Of a stretch of DNA of 64,000 bases, positions 43,986 through 51,742 are shown one piece after another; positions within the stretch are counted from its first letter, which is position 1; each line of letters begins with the position of its first letter. Both the position numbers and the translations under genes were made by a program. Where the stretch lies: contig NZ_JAHWYN010000009.1 of the NCBI RefSeq assembly GCF_019351435.1, forward strand, positions 100,289 to 164,288, read 5' to 3'. Below the pieces are notes generated by a model, which saw nothing but the letters and a program-made list of their open reading frames with translations, was not told the DNA's origin and ran no database searches. The stretch is from Flavobacterium taihuense (GTDB taxonomy: Bacteria > Bacteroidota > Bacteroidia > Flavobacteriales > Flavobacteriaceae).

Positions 43986-44148
43986 TAAATTATACTTCCG
44001 AATTTCACATTTATTCTTTTCATAAATAATTCCTGCTATTATATTTTTACTAAATTAGTTCATTGGTTTCTACAATTCAAAACATCGGAAAAATATTAAT
44101 TATTTTTTAATCTCAATCAACCATTTAATAACATTAAATTTTAAAATC

Positions 44149-45120
44149 ATGTCTAAAAGCAATAAAAAAGAATTGAATGACTTCGAGGAAAAGTTAATTG
44201 ATATAACTTCCTTAAGTAAAAAAGAACTTATTCAAAGAGCTAAAAAATTTTCAAAACAATATTGTGTTGGCGATGGGGATGGCTTTAAGCTTAAAGATTA
44301 CGAAACCAAAGCCAGTTTCAATTTAGGTGAAGAAGGAAAACCATTGGTAAATCAAACCTTGCAAATGGGGGTTGATGCGCTTGCAGCAATGCAGGACATA
44401 CTGTATGCTCAGGACAAATGGTCATTACTCCTTGTTTTTCAAGCGATGGATGCGGCAGGCAAAGATGGGGCTATCAAACATGTTATGTCTGGTGTAAATC
44501 CACAAGGCTGTCAAGTTTCTTCTTTTAAAGCACCAAGTTCCGAGGATTTAGACCACGATTTTTTATGGCGCTGCCAAAAACATTTACCAGAGCGGGGCCG
44601 CATTGGAATATTCAACCGTTCGTATTATGAGGAGGTTTTAGTAGTACGCGTACATGAACAAATTTTAAAAGGCCAAAAACTACCTGAAAAATTAGTCACT
44701 AAAGACATTTGGGAGGAACGCTTTCAAGACATCCGAAACTTTGAAAAATACCTAACCCGAAACGGAACTATTGTACTCAAGTTTTTCCTTAATGTTTCCA
44801 AAGACGAACAAAAAAAACGCTTTATCGAGCGTGTAGATGATCCAGACAAAAACTGGAAATTTAGTGCTGCAGACGCCAAAGAAAGAGGATATTGGAATGA
44901 CTATATGCATGCCTATGAGGAATTGATAAAAAACACCTCGACCAAAAAATCCCCTTGGTATGTGATTCCTGCCGACAATAAATCTTATGCACGAATCGCC
45001 ATTGCTTCGGCAATTATTCACGCATTGGATGAAATGGAATTAGAATATCCAAAAGTAAGTGCTGAGAAAATAGCCGAATTAAATGCTGTTAAAAAAGCAT
45101 TACTAGACGAAAAAAAATAA
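44149..45120 (+). CDS. ppk2: polyphosphate kinase 2 (PPK2-family nucleotide phosphotransferase)
   Basis: A 323-residue cytoplasmic enzyme that phosphorylates nucleotides from polyphosphate or makes polyphosphate from NTPs. The Walker A motif is MDAAGKDGA, the lid region is RGRIGIFNRSYYEEVLVVRVH (shortened here), and the C terminus has KDEQKKRFIERVDDPDKNWKF-type segments as in the short one-domain PPK2 class (class III type by length). It is followed 23 bases later by a SulP transporter on the same strand. Confidence 0.93.
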   Translation: MSKSNKKELNDFEEKLIDITSLSKKELIQRAKKFSKQYCVGDGDGFKLKDYETKASFNLGEEGKPLVNQTLQMGVDALAAMQDILYAQDKWSLLLVFQAMDAAGKDGAIKHVMSGVNPQGCQVSSFKAPSSEDLDHDFLWRCQKHLPERGRIGIFNRSYYEEVLVVRVHEQILKGQKLPEKLVTKDIWEERFQDIRNFEKYLTRNGTIVLKFFLNVSKDEQKKRFIERVDDPDKNWKFSAADAKERGYWNDYMHAYEELIKNTSTKKSPWYVIPADNKSYARIAIASAIIHALDEMELEYPKVSAEKIAELNAVKKALLDEKK

Positions 45121-45143
45121 TCTCCTCTATTTAATTTCGAATT

Positions 45144-46826
45144 ATGGCACTAAAAATTTTCCCTCCAGCTGATTGGATTGCAGCATACAATACCAAAACA
45201 TTAAACAGTGATTTTATTGCCGGAATAACATTGGCTGCTTATGGAATTCCTGTTTCGCTCGCCTATGCCACACTTGCTGGATTGCCTCCTCAATACGGAA
45301 TTTATGGTTATCTCATTGGTGGTTTTTTTTACACCTTATTAGGAACCAGCAAACAATTGGCTATTGGCCCCACCTCTGCAATCTCGCTTCTTATAGGCAC
45401 AACAATTGCGAATCTGGCTCATGGTGACATACAACGTTGGGGAGATATTGCTTCGCTCACTGCATTGATCTTTGCAGTAATGGCAATACTTGCTTATTTT
45501 CTAAGATTGAGTGGTATTATCAATTTTATTAGTGAAACGGTTTTGGTTGGTTTCAAAGCGGGTGCCGCTATAACCATAGGTTTAACCCAATTACCCAAAT
45601 TATTTGGAGTAAAAGGCGGTGGGGAAAATTTTTTAGAACGAGTTTTTTTTCTCTTTCACCAAATTCCGGACATGAATACTGCTGTTTTTATTTTCGGAAT
45701 TTCTGCCATTATCATTCTAATTATTGGCGAAAAAGTAGCGCCGGGACGACCAGTGGCCATTATAATTGTAATAGCATCCATAGTACTTATTTCGACCACC
45801 TCATTAGGGATACAAGGATTCAAAACCGTCGGAGCTATCCCAACCGGACTGCCTGAATTTCATCTGCCTTCACTCCGCATCCGCGATGTAGACGGAGTAC
45901 TTCCATTATCTTTGGCTTGTTTTTTACTCTCTTATATCGAAAGTGTATCGGCAGGAAGAACATTGGCACAAAAAAACGGATACAACATTGACCCTCGGCA
46001 AGAATTACTGGCTCTTGGCATAGCCAATGCTGCCGTAGCATTCGGACAGGGATACCCCGTAGCTGGAGGATTGTCACAATCTGCCGTAAATGATACTGCT
46101 GGCGCCAAAACACCATTATCCTTAGTGTTTGCTTCAGTAACAATTGCAATATGTTTGCTGTTTTTAACAGGATACTTACAAAATTTACCTACTGTAGTCT
46201 TGGCATCGATAGTCTTGGTAGCCATCAGAGGTCTTTTTGATCTAAAGGAAATGAAACATTTGTACAAAATCAACAAACAAGAATTTTATGTTGCCATGAT
46301 AGCCCTTATCGGAGTACTCATTTGGGGGATCCTAACCGGAGTTTTACTGGCAGCCATAGTAACTTTATTGCTGTTAATCAAAGCAACCTCTACACCAAAT
46401 GTCGCTTTCTTGGGCAGAATACCAGGCACCAAACGTTATACAGATATGGCACGACATCCGGATAACGAAAAAATTGAAGGAGTATTAATTGTTCGTATTG
46501 AATCGGCTATTTTATATTTTAATTGTGAATTTATAAAAGAACAATTATGGCTCAAAATCGACAGTGAAATTAGCACATTAAAAACAATAATACTGGACCT
46601 CAACTCCTCCCCTCATATTGATATTGCAGGTGCCCGCTTTTTAAAACAACTTTTTATCGATTTGAAAGCAAAGAATATATCCTTAAAAATTGCCGAAGCC
46701 CGCTCCGAAGTTCGAGACATCTTACGTTCCGAAAACCTTGAAGATCTTCTCGGACACATTAGCCGTTTTGTAGCAGTAGACGATTTAGTTGTTGAAGCAA
46801 CCAAAGAATTAAAGAATGCACATTAA
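45144..46826 (+). CDS. SulP-family anion transporter with STAS domain
   Basis: A 560-residue inner-membrane transporter for sulfate, bicarbonate or another anion. Residues ~15-420 hold about fourteen membrane segments with GIPVSLAYATLAGLPPQYG (the SulP signature) and FGQGYPVAGGLSQSAVNDTAGAKTP (shortened). Residues ~435-555 form a cytoplasmic STAS domain (ILDLNSSPHIDIAGARFLKQL). It probably shares a transcript with ppk2. The substrate cannot be told from sequence. Confidence 0.94.
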   Translation: MALKIFPPADWIAAYNTKTLNSDFIAGITLAAYGIPVSLAYATLAGLPPQYGIYGYLIGGFFYTLLGTSKQLAIGPTSAISLLIGTTIANLAHGDIQRWGDIASLTALIFAVMAILAYFLRLSGIINFISETVLVGFKAGAAITIGLTQLPKLFGVKGGGENFLERVFFLFHQIPDMNTAVFIFGISAIIILIIGEKVAPGRPVAIIIVIASIVLISTTSLGIQGFKTVGAIPTGLPEFHLPSLRIRDVDGVLPLSLACFLLSYIESVSAGRTLAQKNGYNIDPRQELLALGIANAAVAFGQGYPVAGGLSQSAVNDTAGAKTPLSLVFASVTIAICLLFLTGYLQNLPTVVLASIVLVAIRGLFDLKEMKHLYKINKQEFYVAMIALIGVLIWGILTGVLLAAIVTLLLLIKATSTPNVAFLGRIPGTKRYTDMARHPDNEKIEGVLIVRIESAILYFNCEFIKEQLWLKIDSEISTLKTIILDLNSSPHIDIAGARFLKQLFIDLKAKNISLKIAEARSEVRDILRSENLEDLLGHISRFVAVDDLVVEATKELKNAH

Positions 46827-46874
46827 CGATTTTTGATTTAAGATTTATTGGGTGTAATTCATGAAATTTTAATT

Positions 46875-46997
46875 AGAAACATAGATTTTATTTAAAAAAA
46901 GAACACAAAAAAGAAATACATTTCTTTCACATAGAAAGCTATGTGTATTTTAAATAAGTGAAACGCCTACTTTTGAGCTACCAAAATCTATGTTTCT
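46875..46997. repeat. nested inverted repeats (15-bp outer arms)
   Basis: The outer arms AGAAACATAGATTTT (46875-46889) and AAAATCTATGTTTCT (46983-46997) are exact reverse complements 93 bases apart. Inside, CACATAG (46928-46934) pairs with CTATGTG (46939-46945). The structure can fold as one long branched stem. It resembles the ACATAGA-type intergenic repeats of flavobacteria. Confidence 0.7.
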
Positions 46998-47142
46998 ATG
47001 TGTTAAAAATAATCCTAACTAACGGGTTAATGATTTAAAATATTTTACACCTAGTTTTCACTTCTAAAAATCAAAAAGGGTAAGTCTAAAATCAGAAATC
47101 ACAATATTCCGCTAATTAGCATACAAAATCACAAAAGTTCAC

Positions 47143-47150
47143 TAATTTTG
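47143..47150 (+). promoter_or_regulatory. -7 promoter element of the trhO-trhP-fdx operon
   Basis: TAATTTTG matches TAnnTTTG, 63 bases before the trhO ATG. Confidence 0.5.
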
Positions 47151-47213
47151 CACCCGATTTGAGTTCTTCCATTTAGAACTCACAACATATTTTCTCACTT
47201 AAACGTTTATAGC

Positions 47214-48572
47214 ATGCAACTGTATAACACCTTAAGCGCAGAAGAAAGAGCCGAGCTTATTGATCAAGCTGGCAAACAACGTCTTACGTTGTCTTTCTAT
47301 GCGTATGCCAAAATTCTAGATCCCACACAATTTCGTAACGATTTATTTATTGCTTGGAATGCACTCGATGCATTGGGCCGAATTTACGTTGCCCATGAAG
47401 GCATCAACGCCCAAATGAATGTTCCTGCCGAAAATTTCGAAGCTTTTAGAGAAACTCTGGAAGTTTATGATTTTATGAAAGGCATTCGTTTGAATGTGGC
47501 CGTAGAACATGACGATCACGCCTTTTTGAAACTAACTATCAAAGTCCGTCACAAAATTGTTGCAGATGGCTTGAACGACGATACATTTGATGTAACTAAC
47601 AAAGGAGTTCACTTAAAAGCCAAGGAATTCAACGAAATCCTGGATGATCCAAACACGATAGTAGTTGATTTTAGAAATCACTATGAAAGTGAAGTGGGTC
47701 ATTTTAAAGGTGCCATAACTCCCGATGTTGAAACTTTTAGAGAAAGTCTGCCGATAATCAACGAGCAACTTCAAGATCACAAAGAAGACAAAAACCTAGT
47801 GATGTATTGCACCGGTGGAATTCGTTGTGAGAAAGCAAGTGCCTATTTCAAACACCAAGGCTTCAAAAATGTTTTCCAATTAGAAGGCGGAATCATTAAT
47901 TACGCCAAACAAATTGAAGCAGAAGGTTTGGAAAGCAAATTCATTGGAAAGAATTTTGTTTTCGATAATCGCTTAGGTGAAAGAATTACAGACGATATCG
48001 TTTCGCAATGCCACCAATGTGGAAAACCTTGCGACAATCACACCAATTGTGAAAATGACGGATGCCATTTGTTGTTTATTCAATGTGACGAATGCAAAAC
48101 AGCCATGGAAAACTGTTGTTCTACCGAATGTCTGGAAATTATCCATATGCCTTTGGTCGATCAAGTACGATTGAGAACAGGAAAGCAAGTTGGAAATAAA
48201 GTTTTCAGAAAAGGAAAATCGGAAAGTTTAAAATTTAAACATTCTGGAGAATTGACAGACACAGCTTTGGCAACAGCTCCAAAAACAACTGATATTCGCA
48301 AAAAGATAAAAGTTAAAAAAGCATTACTTGGCAAAGCGGAACATTATTACGTAAAAGCGCAAGTGGGCCTTTTCACCATAGAAAACCAAGAATTGAATTC
48401 GGGTGATAAAATCTTAATCGTAGGGCCAACAACCGGAAACCAAGAAATGGTTTTAGACAAAATGTTGGTTAACGGAACCGAAAGCACTCAAGCCAAAATA
48501 GGCGACAAAGTAACCTTCACAGTGCCTTTCAGAATTAGATTGTCTGATAAATTATATAAAATTCTAAATTAA
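47214..48572 (+). CDS. trhO: tRNA uridine(34) hydroxylase TrhO with extra C-terminal domain
   Basis: A 452-residue protein; the usual TrhO (YceA) is about 350. TrhO uses O2 to form 5-hydroxyuridine at tRNA position 34. Residues ~1-120 are the acylphosphatase-like N domain (RIYVAHEGINAQMN), residues ~125-240 the rhodanese domain with catalytic Cys199 in YCTGGIRC, and ~260-315 the Cys-rich segment (SQCHQCGKPC, CDECKTAMENCC). Residues ~365-452 are an additional domain that matches, without gaps, the C-terminal domain of the next gene, trhP (43 of 87 positions identical by my count, both ending FRIRxSDKLYKI). It is 6 bases upstream of trhP. Confidence 0.93.
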   Translation: MQLYNTLSAEERAELIDQAGKQRLTLSFYAYAKILDPTQFRNDLFIAWNALDALGRIYVAHEGINAQMNVPAENFEAFRETLEVYDFMKGIRLNVAVEHDDHAFLKLTIKVRHKIVADGLNDDTFDVTNKGVHLKAKEFNEILDDPNTIVVDFRNHYESEVGHFKGAITPDVETFRESLPIINEQLQDHKEDKNLVMYCTGGIRCEKASAYFKHQGFKNVFQLEGGIINYAKQIEAEGLESKFIGKNFVFDNRLGERITDDIVSQCHQCGKPCDNHTNCENDGCHLLFIQCDECKTAMENCCSTECLEIIHMPLVDQVRLRTGKQVGNKVFRKGKSESLKFKHSGELTDTALATAPKTTDIRKKIKVKKALLGKAEHYYVKAQVGLFTIENQELNSGDKILIVGPTTGNQEMVLDKMLVNGTESTQAKIGDKVTFTVPFRIRLSDKLYKILN

Positions 48573-48578
48573 TTTATC

Positions 48579-49820
48579 ATGACAACAATCAATAAAATAG
48601 AACTTATGGCTCCCGCAGGGAACTTTGAGTCGCTTCAGGCTGGATTGGATAATGGCGCCGATTCTGTATATTTTGGCGTAGAACAATTGAACATGCGCGC
48701 CCGTGCCACGGTCAATTTCACAATAGATGATTTACCTGAAATCGCCCGTCGTTGTGAAGCCAAAAACGTTAGAAGTTATTTGACGCTGAACACCATCATT
48801 TACGACCACGATTTATCAGTCGTAAAAACATTGTTGAACAAAGCCAAAGAAACCAACATCACCGCCGTAATTGCCTCCGACCAAGCCGTAATTGCGATGG
48901 CGAGAGGAATCGGGATAGAAGTTCATATTTCGACCCAATTGAACGTTACCAACATCGAAACCATCAAATTCTACAGCTTATTTGCAGATACCATGGTTTT
49001 GAGCCGTGAATTGAGTTTGCGTCAAGTAAAAAAAATCACGGAACAAATCGAAAAAGAGCAAATCAAAGGACCAAACGGCAAATTGGTGGAAATCGAAATC
49101 TTTGGTCATGGCGCATTGTGCATGGCGGTTTCGGGAAAATGCTATTTGAGTCTACATTCGAATAACTCATCGGCAAACCGTGGAGCGTGCAAACAAAATT
49201 GCCGTAAAAAATATACTGTTATCGATCAGGAAACTGGTTTTGAAATCGAATTGGACAACGAATACATGATGTCTCCAAAAGATTTATGCACGCTGGATTT
49301 TCTGGACCAAGTGATTGATTCGGGTATTCAAGTCCTGAAAATTGAAGGTCGCGGCCGAGCACCTGAATATGTGGCCACTGTAATTAAAACCTACCGAGAA
49401 GCGATAGACAGTTATTACGAAGGTACTTTTACCAAAGAAAAAGTAGCGGTTTGGATGGAAGCGCTGAATACCGTTTACAATCGTGGTTTTTGGGCGGGTT
49501 ATTACCTCGGACAGGAATTGGGAGAATGGAGCGATGTTTCGGGATCTGTAGCCACCCAAAAGAAAGTGTATGTGGGGAAAGGAACCCACTTTTTCCCAAA
49601 AGCGGAAATTGGCCAATTCAAAATCGAAGCCTACGACATTAAAGTTGGGGACAGAATATTGGTGACAGGACCAAGCACCGGAGCTCAGGAAATGGTTATC
49701 GAAGAGATGTATGTGAATGATGTAACTGCAGAAAAAGCAACAAAAGGAGATGATTGCACTTTCAAATTGCCTTTCAGAATCCGTATGTCTGACAAATTAT
49801 ATAAAATTGTAGAAGCCTAA
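48579..49820 (+). CDS. trhP: U32-family tRNA hydroxylation protein TrhP
   Basis: A 413-residue U32 peptidase-family protein (YegQ). TrhP acts with prephenate and iron-sulfur biogenesis to make 5-hydroxyuridine at tRNA U34. Visible are the N-terminal ELMAPAGNFESLQAGLDNGAD, the U32 signature with Cys in HGALCMAVSGKCYLS and NRGACKQNCRKKY, and LKIEGRGRAPEYV. Residues ~328-413 form the small beta-barrel C-terminal domain shared with TrhO next door. It lies 6 bases after trhO and overlaps the ferredoxin start by one base, so the three genes form an operon. Confidence 0.93.
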   Translation: MTTINKIELMAPAGNFESLQAGLDNGADSVYFGVEQLNMRARATVNFTIDDLPEIARRCEAKNVRSYLTLNTIIYDHDLSVVKTLLNKAKETNITAVIASDQAVIAMARGIGIEVHISTQLNVTNIETIKFYSLFADTMVLSRELSLRQVKKITEQIEKEQIKGPNGKLVEIEIFGHGALCMAVSGKCYLSLHSNNSSANRGACKQNCRKKYTVIDQETGFEIELDNEYMMSPKDLCTLDFLDQVIDSGIQVLKIEGRGRAPEYVATVIKTYREAIDSYYEGTFTKEKVAVWMEALNTVYNRGFWAGYYLGQELGEWSDVSGSVATQKKVYVGKGTHFFPKAEIGQFKIEAYDIKVGDRILVTGPSTGAQEMVIEEMYVNDVTAEKATKGDDCTFKLPFRIRMSDKLYKIVEA

Positions 49821-50050
49821 TGGTTATTGTAACGCTACAAAGAGATAAATGCATTGGGTGCAATTATTGTGTGGAAATGGCACCCGTTCAATTTCAAATG
49901 TCCAAAAAGGATGGAAAATCGGTGTTGATTAAAAGTATAAATGCCAAAGGTTTTTATACTTTGAAATCACCCGATCACACCATTTTAGAAAGTTGTGAAT
50001 TGGCTGCCAAAGCTTGTCCAGTGAAAATCATTTCGGTGAAAGAAACCTAA
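49820..50050 (+). CDS. single-cluster [4Fe-4S] ferredoxin
   Basis: A 76-residue ferredoxin. Ligands are in DKCIGCNYCVEMAP and the final Cys in AAKACPVKII, the pattern of a monocluster ferredoxin (C-x2-C-x2-C ... CP), with another Cys in LESCELAAKAC. The start codon overlaps the trhP stop (TAATG). Because TrhP depends on iron-sulfur clusters, this ferredoxin may supply its electrons; this is inferred from the operon. Confidence 0.92.
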   Translation: MVIVTLQRDKCIGCNYCVEMAPVQFQMSKKDGKSVLIKSINAKGFYTLKSPDHTILESCELAAKACPVKIISVKET

Positions 50051-50076
50051 GTAATTTAAGTAATTCCATAAAGTTG

Positions 50077-50084
50077 TATCTTTG
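50077..50084 (+). promoter_or_regulatory. -7 promoter element of the exported-protein gene
   Basis: TATCTTTG matches TAnnTTTG, 36 bases before ATG 50121. An in-frame start at 50082 would lie inside the element and is rejected. Confidence 0.55.
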
Positions 50085-50120
50085 ATAGTAGTAAACTGTA
50101 CTAATTTAATTAGAAATATA

Positions 50121-51614
50121 ATGAAAAGCAGTTTTAATATTACAAAAACAATCCACTCATTCGCAACTTATTTATTCTACTTGTTGACCTATAGTTCTTT
50201 TTCTCAATCTACAGATAAACAAGTGATTCGGGTTGAAAAAATGGAATACAACTACTACCCTTGGGTCAAAGAAGCCACAAATTATGGTTTAATTTCTCGC
50301 GTTGTTTTGGCAGAGGATTCCATACTGGCAAAAAAAATGAAACAAAGTATTGTTTCAGCAATAAGCAGCCGGTGGAATGCAACCGTCCTAGAGCCTCAAT
50401 GGAAGTTAAAACAAATAGAACCTTCATACAAAACGCCAAAACTTAAGACAGAATTAAAAAAAGGAATTCCAGGCAATTGGCATCTATTTTTTCAGGTGAC
50501 TGATAGTGGGCCGTATCCTTTGATGGATAAGAAAAAGAATATGTTGTCTTTACTATTTGATTCCAGCCCCTTTTTCGAAAACCTAGATTATGCTCCATAT
50601 CATATGCGCTTCAAGGCCATAATCGTTGATGGTACTAATGGTTCTGAAATTTTTTCGAATGAGATGACTTTCGAAATGCAAAGAGAGGCCATTCCTGATG
50701 GACAAATTTTACTTCGCAAAATTCCAGCACTTACTGACTCTTTTTTGCAGGCGTTTGATAGGGCCTTGCAAAATTTCTTTTCCAGCACTCCTGAAAAAGA
50801 TTTAAAACTAAAAGTAATTCCTGCCTGTTTGTTTTTGGATGTTGACAAGAAATTCCCCAATATTCAAAAGTTAAACTTCGTTACTAAAAACGACTCAATT
50901 ATAGAGCAACTTCAATTAAAACAAGAATGGATTATTCAAAACAGTACAACCAAAAAAGTAAAAAGAGTCAGTAAAACAGGGGATAATATAACAAATGTTG
51001 CTGTTAATTTACTATTTGGATTACCAACAGATCAAATTACTGCAAAGATTTATAAAACAAAATTTGGGTTTTTAAACATCAACGAAAACAAACATTATTC
51101 GTGTGAAATTCCTTTTACTGAAGAAAACAGGGTAGAATCGGATTGGAAAGTAGGAAATACCATTATTCATGAAGGTGGATCAGAGCGAACCAAAAGATTT
51201 TTGGACGACTCCAAAAAGAATTACATACTCTGCGAAAAAGACACCATTGGCAGTTTTAAAATTACAATGGGAGACCGAAAAGATTCAAAAAAACACTTTT
51301 CACAATATTGGGATGGTAAAAACGAATCGACCATCAGCAAGATGCCTGAATTTTGGAATAATACATTTTCGGGGCAAAATGGACAAACAATACCATTCAG
51401 TCTTGAAGGAGAATTAAACAAAGTGCCTTTTATCATTGAAAATAGCAAAGCTGGAAACCAAATGGACATTGAAATCAGTGGTCAAGAAATCATGACATTA
51501 AAAATATACAATAACAAGCCGGTTTTTGGATTATTGTATTCCAATCCCACTGATGAAAAAATACTGTCCATTTTAATTATGCTTTCTACAGTCCCTTTTA
51601 ATTCCATGCTTTAA
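50121..51614 (+). CDS. exported protein of unknown function
   Basis: A 497-residue protein that I do not recognise. The N terminus (MKSSFNITKTIHSFATYLFYLLTYSSFSQ) is a signal peptide. The mature part has no repeats, no metal site and no obvious catalytic motif; it has mixed strands and Lys-rich loops. A short VNLLFGLPTDQI stretch is the only hydrophobic segment besides the C terminus (ILIMLSTVPFN). It has its own promoter and terminator and is unrelated to the trhO operon. Confidence 0.65.
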   Translation: MKSSFNITKTIHSFATYLFYLLTYSSFSQSTDKQVIRVEKMEYNYYPWVKEATNYGLISRVVLAEDSILAKKMKQSIVSAISSRWNATVLEPQWKLKQIEPSYKTPKLKTELKKGIPGNWHLFFQVTDSGPYPLMDKKKNMLSLLFDSSPFFENLDYAPYHMRFKAIIVDGTNGSEIFSNEMTFEMQREAIPDGQILLRKIPALTDSFLQAFDRALQNFFSSTPEKDLKLKVIPACLFLDVDKKFPNIQKLNFVTKNDSIIEQLQLKQEWIIQNSTTKKVKRVSKTGDNITNVAVNLLFGLPTDQITAKIYKTKFGFLNINENKHYSCEIPFTEENRVESDWKVGNTIIHEGGSERTKRFLDDSKKNYILCEKDTIGSFKITMGDRKDSKKHFSQYWDGKNESTISKMPEFWNNTFSGQNGQTIPFSLEGELNKVPFIIENSKAGNQMDIEISGQEIMTLKIYNNKPVFGLLYSNPTDEKILSILIMLSTVPFNSML

Positions 51615-51642
51615 ATATCGTTTTTCAGATGTGAATTATTAA

Positions 51643-51698
51643 AACCTAAAAAAGAAAAGAGGCTGTCCAAATGGATAACCTCTTTTCTTTTTTAGGTT
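51643..51698. terminator. long bidirectional hairpin terminator
   Basis: AACCTAAAAAAGAAAAGAGG and CCTCTTTTCTTTTTTAGGTT are exact inverted arms; inner TCC and GGA extend the stem. It lies between the convergent exported-protein and sulfatase genes. Confidence 0.88.
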
Positions 51699-51742
51699 AT
51701 GAATCTATATAAACTATAAAAATTCATTATTGTTTAACATAG

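Larger units (their letters stand above)
46827..47213. other. 387-base spacer upstream of trhO
   Basis: It contains a nested inverted-repeat block (46875-46997) and, near its right end, the -7 element of the trhO operon (47143-47150). No gene is seen. Confidence 0.45.

Noticed and set aside
43861..44148. Search for a TetR- or MarR-type regulator for the RND efflux operon
   Set aside because: No open frame is present in the spacer; only an AT-rich inverted repeat is seen, which could be chance.
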